Shown: positions 14,560 through 23,837, counted from the first letter of the stretch. The stretch is DNA of 64,000 nt from JANYGA01 sp031420415 (GCA_031420415.1 JANOMT010000018.1:1-64000); one strand, 5' to 3'. Notes: generated by a model not told the origin, from the sequence alone. Numbers and translations are program-made.

Positions 14560-15813
14560 CTACTCTCCACGTGCCGTTTGCACCAAATACACGACTGCCG
14601 ATGCGGATACGACGGCCGTAACACACCAACCGGCAATCGCGAGCGTGAGGCCCAGACGTTGTTCGCCCATGATCTCTCGACTGCGTCCGACGAGCATCAT
14701 GAGGCCGAGCGTGAACGGCGTCGCGATCCCGCCCGCAATGCCGCTAAAGAAGAGCAATTTGATCGGTGGTACGCCGACGAGTGCGATCGCAGCACTGATT
14801 CCGAGCGAGGCGACGAGCGTCCAATAAAAACGATCCGCACTCGCAAAACTCGCGTCGAGACTGCTGCGCCAGCCGAACGCCTCCGCCATCACGTACGCAC
14901 TCGTTCCCGCAAGGACCGGCACGGCGATCAACGCCGATCCGAGTAGGCCCAGTCCGAAGACGAGTCCCGCGTATTTTCCGGCGAACGGGACGAGGGCCGA
15001 GGCGGCGTCCTGCGCGGTTTCGACCGTCTTGTGATGGACGCCGAGTGTCGCTCCGGTGGTAACGACGATGAACCAAAAGATGAAGCCCGCGAAGACGATG
15101 CCCGCGACGGCCTCCGCTTGGACGAGACCGATCCGTCGTAACGGTTGGCCTTCCTCGCTCGTTTCGACCGTTTCCCACACGTATGCGTAACTCGTGAGCG
15201 TCGTACCGAGCAGTGCGATCGCACCGGCGATATACGCGTGATTATTTTCGAAATGCGGGACGAGCGAACCGCGCAAGACGGCGAGCCAGTTGGGGTGTGC
15301 GAAAAATGCCGTCGCGATATATGCAAAAAAGACGATCGTGAGGTACTTAAGGATATTCGTAATGGAATCGCTCTTGCCGATGATGAGCGCGGCAGCCGCA
15401 AGCCCGGCGAATGGCACGACGAACCAACGGTAATCGATGCCCGTGATGATCTGCAGGGCAGCACCACCACCCTCGAGATCGGCTGCGAGCGTGATGATAT
15501 TTACTGCGAGCACGGCAACGAGCGCGGAGATCGCGAGTCCGTGGCCGTAGCGTACGCGAATACAATCTTCGAGCCCGCGTTTGCTCGCGACGCCGATGCG
15601 CGCGGCAATCGCTTGCACCACGGCGAGCATCGGGATGACGAGCAACACGAGCCAGGCGAGTCCGTAGACGGTCGACGCCCCGACGATCGCGAGCGTCGCG
15701 ACCGTTGTCGGGTCGTTATCCGATGCGCCCGAGACGATCCCGGGACCGAGTCCTTTGAGGACACGCCCGATCGTAATGGGAACGGGGCGCTCGCCTTTCA
15801 CGGGAGTGCTCAC
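14560..15813 (-). CDS. NRAMP-related divalent metal transporter (non-canonical metal site)
   Basis: A 417-residue protein with about 11 transmembrane segments of the LeuT fold. TM1 reads GIVSGASDNDPTTVAT in place of the canonical DPGN loop, and TM6 reads GTTLTSYAYVWETVETSEE in place of the A-x-x-M-P-H motif. Loss of the TM6 Met marks the NRAMP-related clade (NRMT), some of whose members are Mg2+ transporters; classical Mn/Fe NRAMPs keep it. The GTG at 15813 was chosen because the frame upstream runs into the small gene at 15879. The 65-bp gap to that gene suggests co-transcription. Substrate inferred only loosely. Confidence 0.82.
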   Translation of the reverse strand: MSTPVKGERPVPITIGRVLKGLGPGIVSGASDNDPTTVATLAIVGASTVYGLAWLVLLVIPMLAVVQAIAARIGVASKRGLEDCIRVRYGHGLAISALVAVLAVNIITLAADLEGGGAALQIITGIDYRWFVVPFAGLAAAALIIGKSDSITNILKYLTIVFFAYIATAFFAHPNWLAVLRGSLVPHFENNHAYIAGAIALLGTTLTSYAYVWETVETSEEGQPLRRIGLVQAEAVAGIVFAGFIFWFIVVTTGATLGVHHKTVETAQDAASALVPFAGKYAGLVFGLGLLGSALIAVPVLAGTSAYVMAEAFGWRSSLDASFASADRFYWTLVASLGISAAIALVGVPPIKLLFFSGIAGGIATPFTLGLMMLVGRSREIMGEQRLGLTLAIAGWCVTAVVSASAVVYLVQTARGE

Positions 15814-15878
15814 CGTACCGGCTTTGATCGCTTGCCGTCGATCCGAACCACCCCAATGGCACCCAGATCGGGAGCGAT

Positions 15879-16067
15879 TTAGCCTTTGGCTTCTTCGGCG
15901 ACTTTCGCGCGGTGATATTGGCCGCTCGTGCCGGGATTGGGGCTCTCGCCCTGGGTGTAGGCGTGGAGGGCTGCTGTGTAGAGCTGGTTCTGCTGAGCCT
16001 TCGCGAGTTGTGACCACGGAAGGTCGAGACGGAGTTTGGGCGGGTGAATCGTACGTTTTGCGGCCAT
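15879..16067 (-). CDS. Small conserved-looking hypothetical protein
   Basis: 62 residues, no membrane segment: MAAKRTIHPPKLRLDLPWSQ, then LAKAQQNQLYTAALHAYTQG, then a Gly/Pro/Ser stretch and a charged tail AKVAEEAKG. The LPWSQLAKAQQNQLYTAAL helix recalls the ChaB-type arrangement of small proteins, but the match is not sufficient for a name. It lies upstream of the NRAMP-related transporter on the same strand. Confidence 0.5.
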   Translation of the reverse strand: MAAKRTIHPPKLRLDLPWSQLAKAQQNQLYTAALHAYTQGESPNPGTSGQYHRAKVAEEAKG

Positions 16068-16106
16068 TTCGGTCTTGTGCGGCGGTGTGGCCCCGATTCC
16101 CCGCCG

Positions 16107-17393
16107 TCAGGCCTCGGGCGCCCTGGCGCGGGCACGCCGATCGTCGACCGCGTGCAAGAAGGCATCGTACAACGTCTTCGTGCTCGTCGGAAGCGTCCGG
16201 TAATAGTACGTATCGGAAACGGTCGGCCGATCTCGCGCGGGAAGCACGAGGCGTTTTTCAGCCGCGAACGCGCCAAGTGCCGCCGCGACGGGCTTCTCGG
16301 TGCCGTCGCTCCGAATGATGCCGAACGTCATTTCATGCGGCGCGCGATCGAAGGGCGGCTCGCTGCGGAGCCGCTCGTCGTAATCGGCCCAACACCACCA
16401 ATACGCACCGAGGCGGCCATCGGCGTGAAGTCGGTCGAGGACGGCCGTGCAGTACGCCGCATTTTCGCTCTCGCGCAAACACGCGTAGGTCGCAAAGATC
16501 GGATCGTCGGGCGAGATCGTCGGATTGGGTGGCTCGTCGGGAAGCGCGACGCGTTCGAAGGGCGAGAGCTTTCCAGAGGGACACGTCGGGTTGCCGAACT
16601 CGGTGAAGAGGACGTCCTTGAACGAGAATGCCGCCGCGAGCGATGCGAGGAACGGAACGACTTCGGGATCGAGGCGATCGCGTGCGAACCCACTGTAGAC
16701 GCTGTAGCCGTGCATCGTGGCGAAGGCGTGCGGCTCGCAAAACGTCGCGAACCGGAGATTGCGATCGCGCGTGAGGTCTTCGCCATGCGTTCCCGCAACG
16801 ACGGGCAGGCGCGAAGTTTCGCGGAGCGCCTTCGTGAGCGTACGACTCCACGCGGCGGCGACGTAGGGATCCGCGGGCTCGCGCAGGTTGCTAAACTCAT
16901 TGCCTAAATCCCACGCGAGGATCGCAGGATGTTCGCACAAGCGCTCGCCGACGGCGCGCGCGAGCCGAACCTGCGCCTCGAGCAACGGCCCTTGGTAAAA
17001 ATCGCCGATGCCGTGGGGCGATTCGCGCTCGCCCGTGATGGTTCGAAAACGACCGTGCGGTGTGGTTCGATCGAGCGTCCACGCAGGGAGCCAATTCACA
17101 CCGCTCATATGGCCGCTAAAGAGCGTCGGCATGACGCGGAGGTTAGCGTCGTGTGCGAGCGTCACGAAGCGCTCGAGACGCGCGAGCATCACGGGTTCGA
17201 TCGTTTGCGCGTTCGGTTGAAAATCTTCCCACGTCAAAAAGAAACGAACCGTCTCGAGGCCGAGCCCGACAATGCGGGCGAAATCTTCGGCGATCTCGCC
17301 CTCGTCGAAGGAACGCCACATCGCCATCGCACTGCGTCGGGGCCAATAGTTGATCCCGAGAGCGAATCGCTCCCGTGCCTTCTGGTCAAGCAA
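16107..17393 (-). CDS. Clan GH-A glycoside hydrolase (cellulase/mannanase-like)
   Basis: A 428-residue (beta/alpha)8 enzyme. FALGINYWPRRSAMAMW opens the barrel; ILAWDLGNEFSNLREP carries the acid/base Glu after the conserved Asn; HGYSVYSGF and LFTEFGNPTCPSG carry the second catalytic Glu on strand 7; YWWCWADYDE closes the barrel. No signal peptide is seen, so it may act on an intracellular oligosaccharide or glycoside. The TTG at 17393 is favoured as start: GGAGGG lies nine bases upstream and translation begins LLDQKARERFALGINYW; earlier in-frame starts add unlike sequence. Substrate unknown. Confidence 0.75.
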   Translation of the reverse strand: MLDQKARERFALGINYWPRRSAMAMWRSFDEGEIAEDFARIVGLGLETVRFFLTWEDFQPNAQTIEPVMLARLERFVTLAHDANLRVMPTLFSGHMSGVNWLPAWTLDRTTPHGRFRTITGERESPHGIGDFYQGPLLEAQVRLARAVGERLCEHPAILAWDLGNEFSNLREPADPYVAAAWSRTLTKALRETSRLPVVAGTHGEDLTRDRNLRFATFCEPHAFATMHGYSVYSGFARDRLDPEVVPFLASLAAAFSFKDVLFTEFGNPTCPSGKLSPFERVALPDEPPNPTISPDDPIFATYACLRESENAAYCTAVLDRLHADGRLGAYWWCWADYDERLRSEPPFDRAPHEMTFGIIRSDGTEKPVAAALGAFAAEKRLVLPARDRPTVSDTYYYRTLPTSTKTLYDAFLHAVDDRRARARAPEA

Positions 17394-17526
17394 GCGTACT
17401 CGCCCTCCCTCGAATCTCGCGCTGCATGTGTGACGTGACGATTCGCTCGTTCGCGCACCGTTTCCGGGCACGATCGCGTTACGCGGTCGTCTTTATTCTC
17501 TTTCCACCCAATGAGGAAGCCTTCGA

Positions 17527-18228
17527 ATGAAATTACGACCTCTCGCAAGTGCGGCACTCTTCACCGGCGTTACCACGGCTGCGATGCTCCTCGGTTCCCT
17601 CACGACGCCGTCGTCGCCGAGTGCGACATTCGGAACGTATGCGGCGCAGGCAGCTCTCGCCGACGAAGATGGCAAGCATGGCGATCGCGGCGAGCGCAAG
17701 GATGAGAATTGCATCAACCCGGCGGGTTACGAACGTGGTCGATGCGATCGTGGTGACGGCGAACAAAAAGAGCACCATCGCAAGCATCGCAAACATCACG
17801 GTCAGGGCTCCCTGCAGAATGCGACGATCAGCGGTACCGTGCTTTCGGTCAACGGTAACACCGCGCAAGTTCGGCTCGATAACGGCCGCACGATTACGGT
17901 CGATACGGCGGGCATGCAAGTCGGCGTCGGTCAGCATCTCGTGCTCAACGGGTGTTATCAAAACGGTATCTTCGTGGTCAACTGCAACGGGACGCAAAAC
18001 GGCAACGGCAACGGCAACGGAAACGGTTACGGCCAGCAACAGGTCAGCGGCGCGATTCTTTCCCTCAGTGGGAATATCGTGACGCTCGTGGGATTGCCGC
18101 CCGTGCGCGTCGATATCACGCGTGCGCAAGCGAACAATGCGATCTCGGGTCAACTGACGATCGCACGCTCGATCACGGCATACGGCTATTCGCAAAACGG
18201 GACGTTCTACGCGACCAGTATCCGCTAA
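17527..18228 (+). CDS. Secreted DUF5666-like protein with Asn-Gly repeats
   Basis: A 233-residue exported protein. The signal peptide (MKLRPLASAALFTGVTTAAM and on) is followed by a charged Lys/His/Glu region, then two similar beta domains: ISGTVLSVNGNTAQVRLDNG and VSGAILSLSGNIVTLVGLPP, each in the OB-like style of DUF5666. They are joined by a low-complexity NG repeat encoded at about 17998-18030. GAGGA lies upstream of the ATG. The gene is divergent from the glycosidase. Likely periplasmic or surface; role unknown. Confidence 0.7.
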   Translation: MKLRPLASAALFTGVTTAAMLLGSLTTPSSPSATFGTYAAQAALADEDGKHGDRGERKDENCINPAGYERGRCDRGDGEQKEHHRKHRKHHGQGSLQNATISGTVLSVNGNTAQVRLDNGRTITVDTAGMQVGVGQHLVLNGCYQNGIFVVNCNGTQNGNGNGNGNGYGQQQVSGAILSLSGNIVTLVGLPPVRVDITRAQANNAISGQLTIARSITAYGYSQNGTFYATSIR

Positions 18229-18335
18229 GACTCCGGTCGTTCGCGCTTGGGCATCGACGCAAGTCGGTGCCTTTCGCGTGTCGCGTGCTCGTTGGGCGAG
18301 AGAGAAAGCCGGTTGTTTTGGAAAAGAGCCCGTGT

Positions 18336-19829
18336 ATGGACGAGACGGCGAACCTACTCGACGGGCGGTATCGCATCGATGCGTTGCTCGGCGAAGGCGC
18401 GACCGGAACCGTTTCGCGCGGCTACGACACGCTGCTCGGGCGTTCGGTCGCGATCAAGATTCTCAAGTCGGCGTACGGTCGCGACGCGGAGATCGTCGAA
18501 CGTTTTCACGTCGAAGCGCGAATGGCGGCGCGGATCGTCGATGCGCACGTGGTCGCAATGTACGATATCGTCTCGGATGGTCGGACGCATGCGATCGTGA
18601 TGGAGTGCGTCGAAGGGCCGTCGCTCGCGACGGTGCTCAAAGAAGCGGGCGTGCTCGAGGAAACGCGCGCGATCGGGTTCGCGCGGCAGATCGCAGCCGC
18701 GCTCGGCGCGGCGCACGCACAACAGCTCGTCCACCGCGATCTCAAACCGGCGAACGTCCTGGTCAATCCCGCGGGCGTTCTTAAAGTTACCGATTTCGGG
18801 CTCGCGCGTGCATTCGGCCATAGCGATCTCACGATCGATTCCCCGGGAACGCTCGTTGGAAGCGTGCACTATTTTTCGCCCGAGCAGGCGCGAGGCCGCG
18901 CACTCGGACCGCCCTCCGATCTCTATAGTCTCGGCATCATGCTCTACGAATTTTGCTTCGGTGCCGTACCGTTCACGGGAAATTCTGCCGTCGCGATCGC
19001 GCTCGCGCACGTCGAAGCGCCAGCTCCCACCGTCGCGGATTTGCAACACGGGATGTCGATCGGGCTCGCGCGCATCGTCGCACGTCTGTTGCACAAAGAT
19101 CCGCGCGAACGTTTCGCGTCGGCAAACGACCTCGAGATCGCGCTCGCGCGACTCGTTGCATCGCCCGCCACGGGAGCCGGCGGATCGTATGCAACCGATG
19201 CGCCGACGCTCGCCGCGACCCCGGTCGGCGTGCCACCCAAACGTCAGCCACGTCCCGGTCCGGCCGCAACGAACGTGTCGCGTCTATCGTCCGCGCGCGG
19301 GTTGCCGGGCTCGGCGCGCGCTCTCGCGATCGGCTCGGCGCTGCTCGCACTCGTCGTGCTCGCGTTTGTGGTTGGACGGCCGAAGCCGATCGCGATCGCC
19401 GACGTGCGCGGTCGTTCCGTCGATCGCGCGCGAACGCTGCTGGTCGCGAGTGGGTTGCACGTCGCGACCCTCGCGAGAGCCGACGAACGCACGCGCGCAG
19501 GTCTCGTCGTCGCGCAAAATCCGCGCCCGGGGACTTCGTCGACCGCGGGCTCGACCGTGACGCTCACGGTGAGTTCCGGGCTGCCTTTGCTCGCGATCCC
19601 GAACTTGATCGGCACGAGCTTTGCGGCCGCCGCCGCGCGCTTGAGACCCGTGAAATTACACGTGCGTTATGCGGCTGCATACGCGGATGCCGCCGCCAAT
19701 TCGGTGATCGAGCAGATTCCCTCGGCGGGAACGCTCGTGCGTCAAGGTTCGAACGCAATCGTCGTCATCTCGACCGGCAGCAAGCCGCGCGAGACCGTCT
19801 CGGGTGGCGGCGGTGACGGCGGCGACTAA
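18336..19829 (+). CDS. Serine/threonine protein kinase with PASTA domains
   Basis: A 497-residue PknB-type receptor kinase. The kinase domain comes first: glycine loop LLGEGATGTVSRGYD, Lys in VAIKIL (about residue 40), catalytic loop HRDLKPANVLV (about 134), DFGLA (about 152), and FSPEQARG. A basic/Pro-rich linker precedes one transmembrane helix (ALAIGSALLALVVLAFVVG, about 325-343). The outside part holds two PASTA-like repeats (IADVRGRSVDRARTLLVASG and IPNLIGTSFAAAAARLRP) that bind peptidoglycan fragments or lipid II in known members. The tail is Gly-rich. Likely a cell-wall sensor controlling growth or division. Confidence 0.93.
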   Translation: MDETANLLDGRYRIDALLGEGATGTVSRGYDTLLGRSVAIKILKSAYGRDAEIVERFHVEARMAARIVDAHVVAMYDIVSDGRTHAIVMECVEGPSLATVLKEAGVLEETRAIGFARQIAAALGAAHAQQLVHRDLKPANVLVNPAGVLKVTDFGLARAFGHSDLTIDSPGTLVGSVHYFSPEQARGRALGPPSDLYSLGIMLYEFCFGAVPFTGNSAVAIALAHVEAPAPTVADLQHGMSIGLARIVARLLHKDPRERFASANDLEIALARLVASPATGAGGSYATDAPTLAATPVGVPPKRQPRPGPAATNVSRLSSARGLPGSARALAIGSALLALVVLAFVVGRPKPIAIADVRGRSVDRARTLLVASGLHVATLARADERTRAGLVVAQNPRPGTSSTAGSTVTLTVSSGLPLLAIPNLIGTSFAAAAARLRPVKLHVRYAAAYADAAANSVIEQIPSAGTLVRQGSNAIVVISTGSKPRETVSGGGGDGGD

Positions 19830-19845
19830 TGGCGCCCGCGAGCGT

Positions 19846-21651
19846 TTAGAGTTCGGCGATATCGAGTGCGGTTGTCGTGTCGTCGAGTGTGGCGAGGAGA
19901 TCGAACATTGCCGTCGTCTTCGGTAATTCGTAGCGGAAAAAGTAACGACACGTCGTGAGTTTTCCCGCGTAGAAGGCGTCGGTCGTGGTTGTCGCCGCGT
20001 GTGCGTTTGCGACGCGCGCTTGCGCGAGCCACATCCACGCGATGACGATCGTCCCGAGCGCGTCGAGATAGATCGTCGCGTTCGCGAGCGCGCGTTGCGC
20101 ACCGAGTTCGCGTTGCGCAGCGACGAGAATCGCCGTTACCACTTCCGCGCGGTCGACGCTCGCTGCGAGCGCGTCTGCTTCGCTTGCGAGCTTCGCATCG
20201 GTGCGCGCCTGCGCGATCTCTCCACGCATACGCGCGAGCAAGAGCGTGAAACCGATTCCGCCGCCGAGCGTCACCTTGCGACCGAGAAGGTCGAGTCCTT
20301 GAATACCCGTCGTGCCCTCGTGAATCGGGTTGAGCCGCTGATCTCGGAAGAGTCGTTCGACGGGATATTCAGGCGAATAGCCGTAGCCGCCGAGGACTTG
20401 AATCGCGAGCGAGTTCGCGTCGCAACCGTGTTCGGATGGCCATGTCTTCGCGATCGGCGTGAGCACTTCGAGCAACTGGTGCGCGGCTTCGCGTTCGGCG
20501 GGTTCGGGATGGGAAGACTCGTCGTCGACGAGTCGCGCGCAATAGGTGACGATCGCGAGGCCGCCCTCGACGATCGCTTTTTGCGCGAGCAACATCCGGC
20601 GCACGTCCGCGTGTTCGACGATCGGAACCGGCGGTGCCGTGGGATCTTTCGAGCCCGTGCGTCGGCCCTGCGGCCGCGTCTTCGCGTAGTCGAGTGCGTA
20701 CCGATACGCCGCGTACGCGGTGCACGTCGCCCACGCTCCGATGCCGATGCGCGCCTCGTTCATCATGTGGAACATCTGGCGCATGCCCGCGTGCTCTTGG
20801 CCGACGAGATAGCCGATGCATGCGCCACGATCGCCGAGCGAGAGCGCGCAATTGCTGATGCCGCGTTGGCCGAGTTTATGATTGAGCCCGACGACCGTGA
20901 TGTCGTTGCGTATCGTGGCGTTGCCACTCGGGTCGAGGGCAAACTTCGGTACGATGAAGAGCGAAATGCCCTTCACGCCCGCGGGCGCACCAGGCAGGCG
21001 CGCGAGCACTAAATTGATGATATTTTCGGAGAGTTCGTGCTCGGATCCCGAGATCCACATCTTATTCCCGGTCAGTCGATACGTCCCGTCGGCATGGGGT
21101 ACGGCGATCGTCGCGACCTCCGCAAGCGACGAGCCGGCTTGCGGTTCCGTGAGTGCCATCGTGCCGAAATAGCGGCCCTCGACCATCGGTTCGAGCCACG
21201 TTTTCTGCTGTTCGGTCGACGCGAAGACGGCAAGCAGATTCGCCGCGCCCTGCGTGAGAAACGGATAGCCCGCCGCGGGACCGTTCGCCGCGCTAAAAAT
21301 GAGCTGCGTCGCGACGGTCATGAGGTGCGGAAGCTGCATACCACCGTGCTTCGCATCGAACCCCACGGCCATAAAACCGGCCTCGATGAATGCGTCGAGC
21401 GCGCCTTGGAGTGCGGGGAGCGTGTGCACGACGCCATCGCGCAACGTCGGCTCGAACGCATCGAGGTCCGATGCGATCGGCGCGAAGCGCTCGCCCGCAA
21501 GATCGTATGCCGTATCGATGATCGAGGCGAATGAATCGACGTCGTGCTCGGCATATCGCTCGCGCGAAACGAGATCGCCGAGACCTTGCATCGCATAGAG
21601 TTGGAAATCGAGATCCCGGCGGAGCAGAGCGTCGAACGTCGCTGCGATCAT
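19846..21651 (-). CDS. Large acyl-CoA dehydrogenase with C-terminal extension
   Basis: A 601-residue flavoenzyme, about 200 residues longer than the dehydrogenase at 937. The core shows FGTMALTEPQAGSSLAEVAT (substrate/FAD loop), NKMWISGSEH, and NPIHEGTTGIQGLDLLGRKV, with the catalytic Glu in the EGTTGIQ position. The extra C-terminal helical part (AEVVTAILVAAQRELGAQRA and on) is the domain found in FadE-like long-chain dehydrogenases. It probably oxidises long-chain acyl-CoA in fatty acid degradation. It is convergent with the kinase gene, 16 bp apart. Confidence 0.9.
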   Translation of the reverse strand: MIAATFDALLRRDLDFQLYAMQGLGDLVSRERYAEHDVDSFASIIDTAYDLAGERFAPIASDLDAFEPTLRDGVVHTLPALQGALDAFIEAGFMAVGFDAKHGGMQLPHLMTVATQLIFSAANGPAAGYPFLTQGAANLLAVFASTEQQKTWLEPMVEGRYFGTMALTEPQAGSSLAEVATIAVPHADGTYRLTGNKMWISGSEHELSENIINLVLARLPGAPAGVKGISLFIVPKFALDPSGNATIRNDITVVGLNHKLGQRGISNCALSLGDRGACIGYLVGQEHAGMRQMFHMMNEARIGIGAWATCTAYAAYRYALDYAKTRPQGRRTGSKDPTAPPVPIVEHADVRRMLLAQKAIVEGGLAIVTYCARLVDDESSHPEPAEREAAHQLLEVLTPIAKTWPSEHGCDANSLAIQVLGGYGYSPEYPVERLFRDQRLNPIHEGTTGIQGLDLLGRKVTLGGGIGFTLLLARMRGEIAQARTDAKLASEADALAASVDRAEVVTAILVAAQRELGAQRALANATIYLDALGTIVIAWMWLAQARVANAHAATTTTDAFYAGKLTTCRYFFRYELPKTTAMFDLLATLDDTTTALDIAEL

Positions 21652-21724
21652 AGGGAGCGCTTTAACCGGATGCTGCTATCAGTCATGCCGAGCGGGCGCG
21701 GCGAGCGCCGACGTCGCGCCGCGG

Positions 21725-21759
21725 AAAATAAAAACGAGACGACCGCAACGGTCGCCTCG
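21725..21759 (-). terminator. Intrinsic terminator after glnA
   Basis: On the minus strand an 11-bp stem with one mismatch (arms 21749-21759 and 21735-21745, loop of 3) is followed by TTTTTATTTT. It lies 24 bp past the glnA stop codon. Confidence 0.85.
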
Positions 21760-21782
21760 TCGTACGTGAACGGAAGCGTCCT

Positions 21783-23213
21783 CTAGAACATATTCCAGAG
21801 GAACTGGTTGTAGACTTCGTGGTGGTATTGCACTTCTTGCGCCTTCACGAACGTCCCGAGTAAGCGCGGGCACCGATCGGCACTGGCCTCTTTGAGCTCC
21901 GCATAACGTTCTTTAACGTCGGCTCCGAAGAGCTCCGTCGTCCAGTCGGATTTGCGAAATTTCGCGATGGCGTCGTAGATGTTGTCGGGGAGAAAGCGTG
22001 CGGCCTGACGGATATTCGGATCGCTCGAGATCGTGCCGTGGAGGCCGGTTTTGAAGACGGAAAGCAGCGCCATGTACGGGTTCGCATCCGGTGCGACCGA
22101 GCGCACCTCGACGCGTGCACTCCGCTCGTTGCCGAAGGGAATGCGGACCATCGAACCGCGATCGATCGCTGAAGCTTTGATTTGATTCGGGGCTTCGAAA
22201 TGCGGATCGAGACGGCGGTATGCGTTGACGCTGGAGTTCAGCGCGAGACAGATGTCGTCTCCGTGCGTGAGGATGCGATCGATGAAATCCCAGCCGAATT
22301 TCGAGAGCCGTTCCTCACCGTTGGCATCCCAGAAAATATTCTTGCCGTCTTTCATGACGGAGACGTTGGTGTGCATGCCGTTGCCATTGACACCGACGAC
22401 GGGCTTGGGCAAGAAGCTGACCGACATTCCCAGACGCGTCGCGACTTGGCGGCAGATCAGTTTGTAGAGTTGGATCGTGTCGGCAGCCGCGACGACTTCT
22501 CCGTAAGAGTAGTTGATCTCGAACTGCGACGGTGCGACCTCGGGGTGATCTTTCTCGTTCTCGAAGCCCATGGCTCGCTGTACTTCGGCCACCGTGTCGA
22601 TGAACGTGCGCAGCGGGTCGCCTGGCAACGAGTGGTAGTACCCACCGGTATTGACGTATTCGAACTTGCCCGTTTCGTGGAAATGACGTTCGGCATCGAG
22701 GCCGGCGAAAACGAAGCCTTCGATTTCGTTCGCCGCGTTGAGCGTGTAGCCGTCTTTTTCGAACGCCTCGGTCGAAAGCGTTTTGAGCGTCCCGCGGATG
22801 TCGCCGGCAAACGGTTTGCCGTCGCGTCCGAGGACGTCACCGAAAACCAGGACTTTTCCGGGACCAAAAATGTCGCCCGGCGCCCAGTAAAAAGCAGCCC
22901 AGTCGATTGCGAGACGGAGATCGCTTTCTTTTTGCGCTGTAAACCCACGAATCGACGACCCGTCGAACGTGAGGTTGTCGAACGATTTCAACAAAAATTT
23001 CTTGTCGTAATCGAGCATGTGCAGCCGACCTTCGAGATCGCTGAAGAGGACGGTGACCGCTTTAATGCGCGTTTCGCCCGCCAAATATTTTAGGCGCTTC
23101 GCTTGGATCTCGGCAGCCGGAAGACGTTTGCTGCGATCGGCTTTCGCGGCGAGGTTGAGGGTTTCGAGCTCGCTGTAGGAGAGCATCAAAAAGTCGCGGA
23201 GATCGGTGGACAT
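21783..23213 (-). CDS. glnA: Glutamine synthetase, type I
   Basis: A 476-residue enzyme joining ammonia to glutamate with ATP. Motifs: TFDGSSIRGF, NEIEGFVFAG and FEINYSYGEVVAAAD (metal-binding Glu residues), GNGMHTNVSV (ammonia/glutamate loop), and AIDRGSMVRIPFGNERSARV with SVAPDANPYMAL. A Tyr in DNIYDAI occupies the region of the adenylylation loop of enterobacterial GlnA, but whether it is modified is unknown. The ATG at 23213 opens MSTDLRDFLML; an upstream in-frame GTG would add 10 residues. It has its own terminator downstream and is separated from the Flp gene upstream by another terminator. Confidence 0.95.
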   Translation of the reverse strand: MSTDLRDFLMLSYSELETLNLAAKADRSKRLPAAEIQAKRLKYLAGETRIKAVTVLFSDLEGRLHMLDYDKKFLLKSFDNLTFDGSSIRGFTAQKESDLRLAIDWAAFYWAPGDIFGPGKVLVFGDVLGRDGKPFAGDIRGTLKTLSTEAFEKDGYTLNAANEIEGFVFAGLDAERHFHETGKFEYVNTGGYYHSLPGDPLRTFIDTVAEVQRAMGFENEKDHPEVAPSQFEINYSYGEVVAAADTIQLYKLICRQVATRLGMSVSFLPKPVVGVNGNGMHTNVSVMKDGKNIFWDANGEERLSKFGWDFIDRILTHGDDICLALNSSVNAYRRLDPHFEAPNQIKASAIDRGSMVRIPFGNERSARVEVRSVAPDANPYMALLSVFKTGLHGTISSDPNIRQAARFLPDNIYDAIAKFRKSDWTTELFGADVKERYAELKEASADRCPRLLGTFVKAQEVQYHHEVYNQFLWNMF

Positions 23214-23244
23214 CGGTAGTGTTCGCACTCCTTGGTGGGCCACG

Positions 23245-23272
23245 AAAAAGAACGGCCCGTTCGGCTACGGGC
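23245..23272 (-). terminator. Intrinsic terminator between the Flp pilin gene and glnA
   Basis: On the minus strand GCCCGT (23267-23272) pairs with ACGGGC (23255-23260) around a 6-nt loop and is followed within a few bases by TTTTT. It ends the flp transcript; being only about 32 bp before the glnA ATG, it could also act as an attenuator in a longer glnA leader. Confidence 0.7.
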
Positions 23273-23331
23273 GACTTTTAAGAGATGCCGCCAAGGGGGA
23301 GCGGAATCTTTCGGCCATCTGTTACAAGGAG

Positions 23332-23493
23332 CTACACCATTTTGTTGGCGGCGTTGCTGAGCGTGCTGTCGGTTTTCGCGCGGAAGGCACCGAGCCCGAC
23401 GATCGCGACCAAGGCGATGAGCGCGATGATGATGGCGTACTCGACGAGCCCTTGGCCGCACTCGTCGAGCATGAGGGTCCGAAATGCAGTCAT
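23332..23493 (-). CDS. Flp/Fap-type pilin 1
   Basis: A 53-residue prepilin: short leader MTAFRTLMLDECGQ, then the processing motif GLVEYAIIIALIALVAIVGL (the Glu and Tyr after the cleavage site are the Flp signature), and a short hydrophilic tail. GGAGAA lies six bases before the ATG. It would be cleaved by a TadV-type peptidase and assembled by a Tad secretion system, none of whose genes are in this window. A paralogue lies 182 bp upstream on the same strand. Confidence 0.85.
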   Translation of the reverse strand: MTAFRTLMLDECGQGLVEYAIIIALIALVAIVGLGAFRAKTDSTLSNAANKMV

Positions 23494-23675
23494 GGTAGTT
23501 CTCCAGGTCTAGTGCGGCGAGCGACTCGGGTCTTTCCCACACCATCGGAGGACAAGCACGCCGTCGCGAGGTGTGGGTCGCGAGAGAAGCGGGTCTGTTC
23601 GCGAGATGAGAAGCAGGTCACACGTCCGCTTTCGATTGCCCGGTCGCGGGCGTGTCGATCCTCCGCTCGACCGAT

Positions 23676-23837
23676 TCAGTTCAGGGTGTTGGCCGCATTG
23701 CTGAGTGTATTGTTCGCCTTATTGCCGAGGAAGCTGAGGCTGACGAGCGCGACGACCGAGACGAGCGCGATGATGAGGGCGTACTCGACGAGGCCTTGAC
23801 CGCGATCGTCGCCGAGAAACGAGCGAATGACTATCAT
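23676..23837 (-). CDS. Flp/Fap-type pilin 2
   Basis: A 53-residue prepilin of the same length and plan as the one at 23332: leader MIVIRSFLGDDRGQ, then GLVEYALIIALVSVVALVSL, then a tail ending NTLSNAANTLN. The two tails are nearly identical in their last part (TLSNAAN), showing a tandem duplication. No clear ribosome site is visible before the ATG. Confidence 0.85.
   Translation of the reverse strand: MIVIRSFLGDDRGQGLVEYALIIALVSVVALVSLSFLGNKANNTLSNAANTLN

Noticed and set aside
17998..18030. Short tandem repeat as a possible CRISPR or regulatory repeat
   Set aside because: It is an in-frame Asn-Gly codon repeat inside the secreted protein. No CRISPR array was seen anywhere in the window.
22182..23093. 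Long plus-strand open frame (about 300 codons) opposite glnA
   Set aside because: It mirrors the codon structure of glnA; its translation has no family features, and glnA is beyond doubt.
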